A stretch of DNA of 64,000 nt. Source: a virus. Below, in pieces: positions 1-8,223 of the stretch; position 1 is the stretch's first letter; every line of letters starts with the position of its first letter. The stretch spans positions 1 to 64,000 of the IMG/VR virus record IMGVR_UViG_3300029268_000006, one strand, 5' to 3'. The notes beneath the pieces are model-generated. The model was not told the DNA's origin and searched no databases. It saw only the letters and a list, made by a program, of their open reading frames with translations. Made by a program: the position numbers and the translations under genes.

Positions 1-225
1 TTCAGGAACTAGTGGGTCATCAAATACGTCAGGAACCAGTGGAAGTTCAGGAACTAGTGGGTCATCAAACACGTCAGGAACCAGTGGAAGTTCAGGAACT
101 AGTGGGTCATCAAAAACGTCAGGAACCAGTGGAAGTTCAGGAACCAGTGGGTCATCAAAAACGTCAGGAACCAGTGGAAATTCAGGGACCAGTGGAAGTT
201 CTGGTACAAATGGAACATCAGGAAT
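1..225 (+). repeat. 45-bp tandem repeats coding the collagen-like shaft
   Basis: Four nearly identical 45-bp units (1-45, 46-90, 91-135, 136-180) are followed by a decayed unit. Each encodes 15 residues of Gly-Thr-Ser/Gly-Ser-Ser triplets. Units differ mainly at the AAT/AAC/AAA codon that replaces Gly. Such arrays can change copy number by recombination and so alter fibre length. Confidence 0.9.
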
Positions 226-1483
226 TAGTGGAATTAATGGAACAACAAGTGGAACATCTGTTGAAGCATTGTGGAGTGGATCCACAACAGGAAATATATG
301 GAATTTAAACAATTTAAATGTTGGTATAGGAACAGCAGTACCACAGAATAAATTTCATGTTAAAGCTGATACTGGTGCAAATGCTTTAGTTCGTTTTGAA
401 GCATATCAATCAACACCAACTACATCATTTACATTTTATCACGCTAGGGGGACTATGGCATCACCACAATCAATGCTTAAAGATGATAGTATTGGTGGGT
501 TTGGATTTAGAGGATGTATAGATACTAGTGGAACATTTTCAAGTGGTGGTAGGGGTAATATAGTTTGTAAAGCATCTGAGGACTGGACAACATCAGCAAA
601 TGGAACATATTTTAGTTTTCACACAACATCTTCTGGGACAACTACAAATACTGAAAGAATGCGTTTAACAAGTGAAGGGATGTTAGGTATAGGTACAACA
701 AATGAAATAACAAATCCACTTACAGTATATGGACCAAGAGCTGGAGCCATTCCAAATATTCCGTTAAAATTTGTTAGAAATGTTACAACTACATCAGGAT
801 TAAATTCATCAATGATAGGTGTATCAAATACAAACGGTGATATGACGGATGGTTTTGGTGTGGGTTTATTGTTTGCCATAGAAGATAATCTTGGTGTTGA
901 AAATTATATTGCAAAATTGGGATTTTCACGTGATGGTGAGGATAATTCTGGTAAATATGAATTTCAAACATATAATAATGGAGTTAATACTACAAAAATG
1001 GTTATTAAAAAAAATGGATTAGTCGGTATAGGTACAACAGAACCAAGTCAATTATTAGTATTATCTGGTGGTACTATTCAAATTGCAAATGGAAATCAAG
1101 GAACAAATAAAATATTAACATCTAATTCCACTGGTACTGGTAATTGGTCTTCTGTTTTAGAAGATATAAAATTTGAATTTAGAGATGTTGATAATACACC
1201 ACAATCATACGTTTTAGATTTATATGCATATTATTCTTATAATGTATCTGGTATTACAGTTGAAGGTGATCAAGGGACATCCACTTTTAATATAGTAAAA
1301 TCTGGGACTAATATAATTGGTTTAACAAGTTTAACTGCAACATCTACACTGCAACATTTTTATTCAAGTACAGCAAAATCCACTTCTAATGTTAGTGTTG
1401 GTAATGAAATTGTATTGGATATAACAGGTGTATCTGGGACACCAAGAGTTATAAGAGGAAAATTAATGATTATTAGAACATAA
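2..1483 (+). CDS. Tail fibre / receptor-binding protein with collagen-like shaft (5' partial)
   Basis: The frame is open from the window edge through the Met at 269, so the N-terminus lies upstream. About 493 residues are visible. The first ~75 are Gly-Thr-Ser and Gly-Ser-Ser triplets, a collagen-like Gly-X-Y shaft in which every third triplet starts with Asn or Lys. The rest is a beta-rich body with recurring 'VGIGT' motifs followed by a hydrophobic strand (LGIGTTNEITNPLTV, VGIGTTEPSQLLVL), common in phage fibres of Bacteroidota phages. It ends in LMIIRT with no obvious chaperone domain. The stop abuts the stop of the convergent gene at 1484. A structural role is well supported; the receptor is unknown. 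Confidence 0.7.
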   Translation, partial: SGTSGSSNTSGTSGSSGTSGSSNTSGTSGSSGTSGSSKTSGTSGSSGTSGSSKTSGTSGNSGTSGSSGTNGTSGISGINGTTSGTSVEALWSGSTTGNIWNLNNLNVGIGTAVPQNKFHVKADTGANALVRFEAYQSTPTTSFTFYHARGTMASPQSMLKDDSIGGFGFRGCIDTSGTFSSGGRGNIVCKASEDWTTSANGTYFSFHTTSSGTTTNTERMRLTSEGMLGIGTTNEITNPLTVYGPRAGAIPNIPLKFVRNVTTTSGLNSSMIGVSNTNGDMTDGFGVGLLFAIEDNLGVENYIAKLGFSRDGEDNSGKYEFQTYNNGVNTTKMVIKKNGLVGIGTTEPSQLLVLSGGTIQIANGNQGTNKILTSNSTGTGNWSSVLEDIKFEFRDVDNTPQSYVLDLYAYYSYNVSGITVEGDQGTSTFNIVKSGTNIIGLTSLTATSTLQHFYSSTAKSTSNVSVGNEIVLDITGVSGTPRVIRGKLMIIRT

Positions 1484-3781
1484 TTATGATACTGTTGTTC
1501 CAGTTGTAGATTGAATAATATTTGTATTATAAAGATTATTTGAAGATGACCAACCAAAATCCAATTTCATTTGGAAAATAGCATCAATTCTTATATTTCT
1601 TTTTAATAATTCAATATCTTCAATTTTAACTCTTTGACAAACAAATACATTATTTTTATAATAAGAAATAATTCCAATTATACTTATTTCTTTTAATAGT
1701 GTATTTAATTGTGAATCACTTAAATTTGGTTTAGCATATATTACTAAATTTCTATAATAATCAAGTTGTCCTCTCGAATTTGGATTTATAACTGGTATAC
1801 CACTCGCGTCAAATTGTGGTGGTGGTGTGTTTTCTAAATTTGTACCACTACCAGAATTTGTATTATTACCTGTTTCACCACCCGTGTTTATTCCGGTGTT
1901 TATTATGTTAGTATTTCCAATTGCATTACTTGTTCCATTTACGGGTGTTCCTGTATTTATTCCATTTACGGGTGTTCCTGTATTTATTCCATTTACGGGT
2001 GTTCCTGTATTCGAAGTTGGTGTTCCAATTATTAATGGACCAGTATTATAAGTTGTGGTTGATCCGGTACTTGTAATTGGAAATAAATTATTATTTTTAC
2101 TAATATCTACAAATTTCATCGAATCAAAAATTTTAAATTTTCCACTATATAATAAAGTTTTTGTTTTATTTGAGTTTAGAATAATATAAAAATTATCAAA
2201 TTTATCTTTTGACATTTGTTTTAAAACTGGAACATCTTCTTGGTTAACTTTAAAAACAACAATTCCCAAATCAAATCTATTTTCATCTGTTTGATAATAA
2301 ATATCTTTTTCAATATATTTATTATCTGATTGAAAAACTAAATTTAGTTTTCCATTCATTATTATTTCACTTAAACTATAAGGTAAAATTGGACTATCGA
2401 TTGAATCTTGTTTTCCTATTTGAAATTTAATAACATTATCAAATGGTGTCAACACAATATTTAAAGTTCCCATTGATTTATAATCATTTTGATTATTAGT
2501 ATAATTACTTGCTAAAATTTTATAATTGTTAATTAGAATGGGGAAAGGTATTTTAACAATATTTTGATTATTTTGTATTTGATTTTGAATATTTGTATTT
2601 CCAAAATTCATTATTTTATCAGCTTTATAATTATATATTTTTGGTTTAGTAATAGTTGAAACATCTAATCTTGCTAATTTTTTACCATATTTTAGAAGAT
2701 TATTTGTTAAACCTATGGATGATAATCTACTAATAGAACTATTATCAATCAGATCAATAACTTTCATTTCAACATCAATTACGGCTGTTGTGTTTGAATA
2801 TTTAATTATGGGTCTATATTCTATTTTTTGAGAAAAATTTTCTGTTATCAAAAAAGTTGTTGGAAACCCACTAATCAAATTTTCTTCATATAGGGTAACA
2901 ACATATTCTATATTTATTTTTTTCCCTTTATTTTCCAATTCGTTTACGAAATTATCAAGATTTTCATTTGAATTATTATAAGTACCATAAATTTCAAAAA
3001 AATCCCAATCAGTAGATTCATTTATTGAAACACCCAATGATTGAAACTCTGGTTGTCTCGGTATTGATAATTTTGCAGTATCACCCAAATTAAAATAATC
3101 GGTTCCAAAAGTGTTAGTTTTTGATGTAACAAATGAGAATTCCAAAAATAATGGATTACTTAAACTTAATCCAATACCGTTTGTTAAATGATCATTTATC
3201 GAATCTGGTGTAACTTGATTTATATTTGTATTTATATCCCTTTGATTACTGATACTATTTATAGATGGGACATAAAATTGAATATATTTTCCCCATTCTT
3301 TTCCATTATAAAGAAAAGGTTGTCCTAAATTTATTATATATTCTGAATATTCATTAATACCATTTATAACTTGAATTCCGGTTTTGTCATAATAAAAATT
3401 ACTTAACCAAAATTTAGTTTTATTATAATAATCATAACTATAACAGGAAAAATAAAATCCAACATATGTATCAAAATTATAATTATTTGGAAAATACATA
3501 GTAACTTTATCATACATTACTGGTGAAGAAAAATAATTCTGAATTCTTAAAAAATTAAATTTTGTAGTATCAATTTTTGCATATTTTTTCAAAACCGGAT
3601 CAACAACAAACAAATTATGATTGATATCGTTATAATTAGTAGTACTTAAAAAATTTCTAGTTCCTCTAGAAATATCTGACCATACTTGATAATTTTCAGA
3701 TACATAATTAGAATTATATTCATATTCCAATAAAATATTTGGATTGATATTGATTAACTTTTTAGTTGGTGTTGCTGCCAT
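1484..3781 (-). CDS. Large virion-associated protein, function unknown
   Basis: 765 residues, starting MAATPTKKLININPN. The composition is rich in Asn, Tyr, Ile and Ser and beta-strand-like, as in baseplate or tail-decoration proteins. A low-complexity linker near residues 575-640 carries three copies of NTGTPVNGI. After it come about 100 residues with mixed alpha/beta character (YRNLVIYAKPNLSDSQLNTLL), ending in TGTTVS. The gene converges on the fibre gene and has the late-type box at 3801-3814, 19 nt before its ATG. I recognise no enzymatic motif. Its place among tail genes suggests a structural role, which is inference. Confidence 0.6.
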   Translation of the reverse strand: MAATPTKKLININPNILLEYEYNSNYVSENYQVWSDISRGTRNFLSTTNYNDINHNLFVVDPVLKKYAKIDTTKFNFLRIQNYFSSPVMYDKVTMYFPNNYNFDTYVGFYFSCYSYDYYNKTKFWLSNFYYDKTGIQVINGINEYSEYIINLGQPFLYNGKEWGKYIQFYVPSINSISNQRDINTNINQVTPDSINDHLTNGIGLSLSNPLFLEFSFVTSKTNTFGTDYFNLGDTAKLSIPRQPEFQSLGVSINESTDWDFFEIYGTYNNSNENLDNFVNELENKGKKINIEYVVTLYEENLISGFPTTFLITENFSQKIEYRPIIKYSNTTAVIDVEMKVIDLIDNSSISRLSSIGLTNNLLKYGKKLARLDVSTITKPKIYNYKADKIMNFGNTNIQNQIQNNQNIVKIPFPILINNYKILASNYTNNQNDYKSMGTLNIVLTPFDNVIKFQIGKQDSIDSPILPYSLSEIIMNGKLNLVFQSDNKYIEKDIYYQTDENRFDLGIVVFKVNQEDVPVLKQMSKDKFDNFYIILNSNKTKTLLYSGKFKIFDSMKFVDISKNNNLFPITSTGSTTTYNTGPLIIGTPTSNTGTPVNGINTGTPVNGINTGTPVNGTSNAIGNTNIINTGINTGGETGNNTNSGSGTNLENTPPPQFDASGIPVINPNSRGQLDYYRNLVIYAKPNLSDSQLNTLLKEISIIGIISYYKNNVFVCQRVKIEDIELLKRNIRIDAIFQMKLDFGWSSSNNLYNTNIIQSTTGTTVS
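1935..2015 (-). repeat. 27-bp tandem repeat (x3) in a linker
   Basis: Three 27-bp units encode the nonapeptide NTGTPVNGI within the linker of the 765-residue protein. Only the last unit diverges at its edge. Confidence 0.85.
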
Positions 3782-3800
3782 TACAGAATTATTTCTTTTT

Positions 3801-3814
3801 ATTTATATATTAAA
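3801..3814 (-). promoter_or_regulatory. Candidate phage late promoter (TTTAATATATAAAT)
   Basis: On the minus strand TTTAATATATAAAT lies 19 nt before the ATG at 3781. The same box at about the same distance precedes other structural genes in this window. Confidence 0.5.
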
Positions 3815-3935
3815 AAAGTTAAGATGGAAATAAAAAGAAATAAATACTCAAATGTTTTTTTGAATTGAAAATTATATTATTTGGAAATGATATTTTATAG
3901 ATTTAAAAATGAAATGAAAAGTCAAACCAAAAACC

Positions 3936-4083
3936 AAATGAATGACCACTGTTATAGTGGCTTCAGGGTATTTTAACCCGTCTCTTTTAACGTTTCACAG
4001 ACAAGATGCTTCTTAGGTTTCACAGAGAAATGAAACGCATCCACAGAGCTAGCCTCCACGTTCAATAACCGATATTCCATCGG
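3936..4083 (-). ncRNA. Orphan omega-RNA-like element (IS605/TnpB right end)
   Basis: Read on the minus strand, this is clearly homologous over its whole length to 57456-57608. Shared blocks include the CCGAT...ATCGG stem, 'GAACGTGGAGGC', 'CTCTGTGGA' and 'CCTAAGAAGCATCTTGTCTG'. A GGGT/ACCC hairpin and a terminal CCACT/AGTGG hairpin (3946-3960) follow. Stems are kept while their bases differ between the copies. The 37-codon tail of a TnpB-like reading frame (PMEYRLLNVEAS...) is also conserved up to its stop, but a TGA lies just upstream, so no nuclease remains here. TnpB omega-RNAs are made from exactly this part of such elements. Whether this one is transcribed is unknown. Confidence 0.6.
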
Positions 4084-4246
4084 TCAGTATAATTTATATA
4101 TCGGGTTGGCACATCCTGTTATGGTAGGCTCCGAAAATTATTTTTACTTTATTGATTTTACCCGAACCAAGTTTTTAGTCCGGAACCAAATATCAAAGAA
4201 CAATATAAATCTATATATTAACTAATGAAAGTCCAAAAAATAAAAT
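4084..4246. other. Non-coding stretch upstream of the omega-RNA-like element
   Basis: I see no ORF of useful length. The sequence is moderately GC-rich for this genome ('GGGTTGGCACATCCTG', 'GGTAGGCTCCG') and may be flank or remnant of the inserted element. 3815-3935 also carries no gene. Confidence 0.4.
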
Positions 4247-4274
4247 AAAAAAGGGGAAACCACTCCCCTTTTTT
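4247..4274. terminator. Bidirectional terminator hairpin
   Basis: A(6)GGGG, an 8-nt loop, then CCCCT(6). It lies just downstream of the minus-strand gene ending at 4306 and works in either direction by sequence. Confidence 0.8.
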
Positions 4275-4305
4275 GTCAAACTAAAACCAAAATAAAAACC
4301 AAATC

Positions 4306-4794
4306 TTATTTTTCATCTTCTATTATAATATTATTTTCTTCACGATATTTCAATTCATTTTCAAAAGATTCTTTGTATCTGTTCGAAATACTTTTTACAT
4401 TTTGTAATATGGCTTTAATATGTTCATTTGACATATTTTTTAAAAAAACCATTTTTAAAGGTTGATCCAAATTTTTTCCATATGTACCCCACAATATAAC
4501 TTCTCTTGGTTTAAAACCAAGATTTAACATTACATCCAAATCTTCGGTGTAATACCACATACCGGGAAAATTTGGAATTATTCCAGTATTTACTAAAAGT
4601 TGGGTGAATCTCCAATCAGGATTATCCAACCAAACTTTTTTTAATTCTTCATAAACATCATCCGAAATAATAATATTATTATATGTTAATTTTTCATCAA
4701 TTTCAGAAATATTTATTGATCTTTCTTTTAAAAGATCTAAATAAGGGATTATTCTTTCTACTGGTCTCATTTTATTGAATTTTATTGGATGCAT
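4306..4794 (-). CDS. Conserved hypothetical phage protein
   Basis: 162 residues, start at the ATG of MHPIKFNKMRPVER; a second Met at residue 9 is possible. The middle carries 'NPDWRFTQLLVNTGIIPN' followed by 'MWYYTEDLD'. I associate this pattern (D-x-R-x-x-Q-L-L-x-N...W-x-x-E/D) with a widespread small phage protein family of unknown role. No catalytic motif is visible. It is the last gene of a minus-strand accessory run and is followed by the terminator at 4247. Confidence 0.6.
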   Translation of the reverse strand: MHPIKFNKMRPVERIIPYLDLLKERSINISEIDEKLTYNNIIISDDVYEELKKVWLDNPDWRFTQLLVNTGIIPNFPGMWYYTEDLDVMLNLGFKPREVILWGTYGKNLDQPLKMVFLKNMSNEHIKAILQNVKSISNRYKESFENELKYREENNIIIEDEK

Positions 4795-4805
4795 ATTTGA
4801 AATTT

Positions 4806-5069
4806 TTATCTATAAGTTATTAATCCGATATATTTATATTGTAAAATACATTCCGGTGAAAACTCACAACTTATAAATTTGTGTTTTAAATCTTCGGTGG
4901 TTGTTGTAATTTCGTTTTTATTAACATATTGTACAATCATTTCATATTTTGGATTTGATTTAAGAAAAACTTTTTCTCCACACATAAAATTAGTTGGTGA
5001 ATGGTGTATTATTGTATATTGCCAATCAGATAATTGTAAATCACCTCGTTTGAAATTTTCTTCTTCCAT
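4806..5069 (-). CDS. Small hypothetical protein, possibly DUF2158/YodC-like
   Basis: 87 residues from the ATG at 5069; an upstream in-frame GTG is less likely. The segment CGEKVFLKSNPKYEMIV, followed by 'FISCEFSP', resembles the 'GDVVxLKSGGPxMTV...C' pattern of small YodC-like proteins. That resemblance is weak. It lies 11 nt upstream of the 162-residue gene, probably in one operon. Confidence 0.45.
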   Translation of the reverse strand: MEEENFKRGDLQLSDWQYTIIHHSPTNFMCGEKVFLKSNPKYEMIVQYVNKNEITTTTEDLKHKFISCEFSPECILQYKYIGLITYR

Positions 5070-5198
5070 CACTTTGATTTTTTATTTTCAAGTAAATATA
5101 AATATGTTATTTTTGTTTTTATTTGGTATGGGTGAATATTTAAGTTAAAGAATTTATTTTTTTTTCGTATTTGTTGTGATTACCAGTAGAAAATATTA

Positions 5199-5474
5199 TC
5201 ATACTATAAATGAATCTTTTTCAATTTTACCATCTTTAAGTCTCATTCTAAATTCAACTTGTCTTTTAAAAGGTATTTCTTCGAATATTTCCCAACATTC
5301 GTCATAATAATTATAACACTTTCTTGTATTCACCCAATTTTCAATTATGTCGGTTACTATCCAATCAGTATATTTTTTGAAAAATATCTTCGAAAAAAAG
5401 TTCAAATTTCTTTTTTGAGATAATAAATCTTCTTTTTGTTTTGATAAAATATCGATGTATTTTTGTTCTATCAT
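5199..5474 (-). CDS. Small hypothetical protein
   Basis: 91 residues, Lys- and aromatic-rich, mostly helical (KYIDILSKQKEDLLSQKRN, then KYTDWIVTDIIENWVNTRK). No recognisable domain. It follows the 68-residue gene at 5479 by 4 nt, so the two are likely co-translated. Confidence 0.5.
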   Translation of the reverse strand: MIEQKYIDILSKQKEDLLSQKRNLNFFSKIFFKKYTDWIVTDIIENWVNTRKCYNYYDECWEIFEEIPFKRQVEFRMRLKDGKIEKDSFIV

Positions 5475-5478
5475 ATTT

Positions 5479-5685
5479 TTAAAATTTAATAGTCATATCT
5501 TCCACACTATTAATATCGATTTCATAATAACCATCTATATGTTTTCGATTAATTAGTGTACTTCTATTGTTGTTAAAACCAGCATCTTCTGGTACATAAA
5601 GTAAACAGTAATCTTCACTACGATCAGCACTACCCTGACAATAAGTTGTCACTCTGTATTTGAATAATTTATATACGAATTTCAT
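5479..5685 (-). CDS. Small hypothetical protein
   Basis: 68 residues with MKFVYKLFKYRVTTYCQGSADR at the start and a beta-rich pattern. Its ATG overlaps the upstream stop by 4 nt (5682-5685), a sign of coupled translation. Function unknown. Confidence 0.5.
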   Translation of the reverse strand: MKFVYKLFKYRVTTYCQGSADRSEDYCLLYVPEDAGFNNNRSTLINRKHIDGYYEIDINSVEDMTIKF

Positions 5686-5951
5686 AATTTTGTTTTATTT
5701 TCATCATCTATAAATATAAATATATCTTTTGATAATCTAGCATGTATCCCATTATCAAGAAAAACAGTACCATATTGACCATATTGATCATTGATAACAT
5801 AATAACCCATATTACCATTTTTAATTTTTTCCGTAGAACCCTCAAAATTTGTTATCATTATTCTTTTCCTCATTTTGTAATGTGGAACATATTCTACTTC
5901 GAAAATTTCAAAACCATCAGGTGTAATATCACCAACTTTATAATCATTCAT
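5682..5951 (-). CDS. Small hypothetical protein
   Basis: 89 residues, beta-rich (YKVGDITPDGFEIFEVEYVP at the start). The pattern 'VGDxxPDGFEIFEVE...MITNFEG' looks like a small SH3-like or OB-like fold, but no family is recognised. First gene of a three-gene overlapping set reading toward 5199. Confidence 0.5.
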   Translation of the reverse strand: MNDYKVGDITPDGFEIFEVEYVPHYKMRKRIMITNFEGSTEKIKNGNMGYYVINDQYGQYGTVFLDNGIHARLSKDIFIFIDDENKTKL

Positions 5952-5997
5952 AATTAATTTTTCAAATAATTTTCCAATTGTTCAACAGTCCAAATAG

Positions 5998-6148
5998 TTA
6001 AAAACCCCTGACAGCACGAATATAGTTGTAGACGTTCTTAGCGTAGTTGGTCTGATCCCCATTGGTGAAACCCTGGCCCCACGCGTCGTAGGAAGAGGTC
6101 TCCGAGGAACTCCAGTAGTAGTAGTAGGCAACGAAACCACCAACACCC
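5998..6148 (-). other. GC-rich variable-region-like segment (DGR VR candidate)
   Basis: The 3' end of the DUF1566 gene uses TAC, TCC, GAC, ACC and AAC codons almost exclusively and is visibly near half G+C, against a strongly AT-rich background. It ends at the stop codon after a 'CTGTCAGGGG' stretch. This is the position and codon style of DGR variable repeats. Confidence 0.5.
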
Positions 6149-6540
6149 GTTTTATGTAATAAATAAATTTTATTTAGTTCATCTTTTGTCGGTAATCTCC
6201 AATCGTCAAACCCACCACCTCTATAATCAGAACATAATTTATTAGCATTTTCCCAGTTGGTACAACCCAAATCAACATCTGACACAATTAATTTTTGTTC
6301 AATTAGTAACTTATTTGATTCGATATTTAAATTTAAAACATCGTTATCTATTATCCAATTATTATATAATTCATAATCTCGTAATATTTTATCTTCAAAG
6401 AAATCACAATTCCAAGATAAATCATATATAATTTCACCATTCTTATTTTCATAAACATCTTTTATAAATGGATAAGATGGCCACATTGAGTCATTAGACT
6501 TTTTTAATTTTAATTTTGTTCCGATTTCTAATTTTTTCAT
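5998..6540 (-). CDS. DUF1566 (Lcl C-terminal) C-type-lectin-fold protein, candidate diversity-generating target
   Basis: 180 residues. The N-terminal ~80 are Lys-rich with no known domain. From about residue 105 it matches DUF1566: 'GCTNWENANKLCSDY', 'GGGFDDWRLPTKDELNKIY', 'YWSSSETSSYDAWGQGF' and the closing 'IRAVRGF'. This is the C-type-lectin fold used in many variable proteins of diversity-generating retroelements. The last ~50 codons are far richer in G+C than the rest of the gene or its neighbours. The protein may be a surface or tail adhesin. No reverse transcriptase or template repeat is visible in the window, so active diversification is unproven. Confidence 0.7.
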   Translation of the reverse strand: MKKLEIGTKLKLKKSNDSMWPSYPFIKDVYENKNGEIIYDLSWNCDFFEDKILRDYELYNNWIIDNDVLNLNIESNKLLIEQKLIVSDVDLGCTNWENANKLCSDYRGGGFDDWRLPTKDELNKIYLLHKTGVGGFVAYYYYWSSSETSSYDAWGQGFTNGDQTNYAKNVYNYIRAVRGF

Positions 6541-6594
6541 TTTTTAATTTTAATTTTAAATATAATAATTTTATTTGTTTAAAAAAAATTTATT

Positions 6595-6780
6595 TTAAAA
6601 ATCTTTTTCGATATTTAATCCTTTTTTTTCCATATCATCTCTTATCAATTTTTCAATATATTTTGATCTATTGTTAATATCTTCATTTTTGATGTGTTCA
6701 TCAAAAATCTTTAATAATTTATCAGTAATGGAAAATGAAAATTTTCTTTTCTTTTTTTCTTCTGGTTTCTTTTTATTCAT
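6595..6780 (-). CDS. Ribbon-helix-helix DNA-binding protein
   Basis: 61 residues. A basic N-terminus is followed by 'RKFSFSITDKLLKIFDEH' (beta strand and helix 1) and 'NNRSKYIEKLIRDDME' (helix 2), the Arc/CopG RHH plan. Probably a small transcriptional regulator. It is divergent from a second RHH gene at 6854 with a 73-nt gap, so both promoters lie within reach of both proteins. Confidence 0.65.
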   Translation of the reverse strand: MNKKKPEEKKKRKFSFSITDKLLKIFDEHIKNEDINNRSKYIEKLIRDDMEKKGLNIEKDF

Positions 6781-6820
6781 AAAATTTTATTACTAATTTA
6801 TCACTTTTTGACCTTTATAC

Positions 6821-6832
6821 TTTAATATATAC
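6821..6832 (+). promoter_or_regulatory. Candidate phage late promoter (TTTAATATATAC)
   Basis: The box ends 21 nt before the ATG at 6854, the same arrangement as before the tail sheath gene. Confidence 0.5.
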
Positions 6833-6853
6833 TAAAAAAGAATAATAGTTTAT

Positions 6854-7012
6854 ATGAAAAGAAAAAAAGAAAAAGTGGTTGTTTCCATTTCAATTGATAA
6901 AAAACTTTGTTTATACATGGATGAATTGTTTTCTAATAAATCAAAATATCTCGAATGGTTAATATACGAAGATTTATCGAAAATAAAAAATTTAGAAAAA
7001 ATAATTATTTAA
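6854..7012 (+). CDS. Second small ribbon-helix-helix protein
   Basis: 52 residues: a basic start, then 'KVVVSISIDKKLCLYMDEL' and 'NKSKYLEWLIYEDLSKI'. This is the same RHH layout as the divergent 61-residue protein, so the pair are likely paralogues. The stop lies 2 nt before the ATG of the GIY-YIG endonuclease, implying co-transcription. The late-type box sits 21 nt upstream. Confidence 0.6.
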   Translation: MKRKKEKVVVSISIDKKLCLYMDELFSNKSKYLEWLIYEDLSKIKNLEKIII

Positions 7013-7014
7013 AT

Positions 7015-8223
7015 ATGAAAAAGAGAAAACAAAGAGGTTATTGGACGTATGAAAGATGTAAAGATGTGGCTTTAGAATGTAAGACTAAAAAGGAATTATC
7101 TGATAAATATATAAGTGTTATTGAAGTAATTCGTAAAAATAAATGGTTTGAATTAATATTACATTTTAATGAAGTACAAAAACCAAAAGGTTATTGGACA
7201 TATGATAAATGTAAAGAATCGGCACTTGAATGTAAAACTAAAATTGAAATGATTAAAAAGTATATTAGTGCTTATAACATTATTCGTAAAAATAAATGGT
7301 TTGAATTAATAGAACATTTTATAGAATTACGAAAATCCAAAGGTTATTGGACATATGATAAATGTAAAGATGTTGCTTTGAAATGTAAAAATAATAAAGA
7401 ATTAAGAAATTTTGATAGTGTATTTAATTCAATTCGTAGAAATAAATGGTTTGATTTGACATATCATTTTATCGAATTACAGAAACATCATGGTTACTGG
7501 ACATATGAAAAATGTAAAATGGAATCTTTAAAATTTAATAGTAGAATTGAAATGCGTGAAAATACATCTGCTTATTATGCAATTTGTAAAAATAAATGGT
7601 TTGATTTGTTTGAACACATGGTAAATAATTCTAATACTAGAAAAAGACTTATATATGTTTATGAATTTAGTGATAACTGTTGTTATGTTGGTTTAACAGG
7701 GAATATAAAAGTGAGAAATAATAGACATTTAAAAATAGAAAAAACAAGACCAATATTTAAACATATGTCCAAAACAAATTTAATTCCCAATCTTAATATA
7801 AAGACGGATTATTTACCAATTGAAGATGCTAAAAAATTAGAAAATGATTTTATTAATATGTATCGAAAAAACGGATGGATTGTTTTAAATAAAATAAAAG
7901 GCGGGACATTAGGTGGTAATATAGTAAAATGGAATAAAGAATCTTGTGAAAAAGATGTTAAAAAATATAATAAATTGTCAACTTTTAGAAAAAATTCTCA
8001 AAGTTCTTATTATTCTATATTAAAAAATGGTTGGTTTGATGAAATTTGTAGTCATTTAAAAAGATCTAAAGTTAAGAATGGATATTGGAATAATAAAGAA
8101 TTATGTAAGTTTGAATCTGAAAAATATAAAAATAAAACGACTTTTTTTAAAAAATGTGGATCGGCTTATGAACATTCTAGAAAAAATGGTTGGTTAAATG
8201 AATTTTTTCCAAAAAATTATTAA
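7015..8223 (+). CDS. GIY-YIG homing endonuclease with repeated DNA-binding modules
   Basis: 402 residues from the ATG at 7015, chosen because it directly follows the RHH stop and begins at the first repeat; a longer frame from 6955 would overlap that gene. About four N-terminal copies and two C-terminal copies of a ~45-residue module ('GYWTYDKCK...ALECKT...IRKNKWFELI') flank a GIY-YIG core. The core begins 'RLIYVYEFSDNCCYVGL' with 'KVRNNRHLK' after it. The modules probably act as DNA-recognition repeats. A mobile element gene, not needed by the phage itself. Confidence 0.8.
   Translation: MKKRKQRGYWTYERCKDVALECKTKKELSDKYISVIEVIRKNKWFELILHFNEVQKPKGYWTYDKCKESALECKTKIEMIKKYISAYNIIRKNKWFELIEHFIELRKSKGYWTYDKCKDVALKCKNNKELRNFDSVFNSIRRNKWFDLTYHFIELQKHHGYWTYEKCKMESLKFNSRIEMRENTSAYYAICKNKWFDLFEHMVNNSNTRKRLIYVYEFSDNCCYVGLTGNIKVRNNRHLKIEKTRPIFKHMSKTNLIPNLNIKTDYLPIEDAKKLENDFINMYRKNGWIVLNKIKGGTLGGNIVKWNKESCEKDVKKYNKLSTFRKNSQSSYYSILKNGWFDEICSHLKRSKVKNGYWNNKELCKFESEKYKNKTTFFKKCGSAYEHSRKNGWLNEFFPKNY

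Noticed and set aside
1-225. Possible CRISPR array
   Set aside because: The repeats are directly tandem without spacers and encode a Gly-X-Y shaft.
12-308. 98-codon open frame rich in Val, Glu and Gln over the fibre repeats
   Set aside because: It is a frame-shifted shadow of the 45-bp collagen-like repeats; the frame 2..1483 continues into clear fibre sequence.
5998-6540. Complete diversity-generating retroelement
   Set aside because: No reverse transcriptase ORF and no second copy of the GC-rich segment were found in the window.
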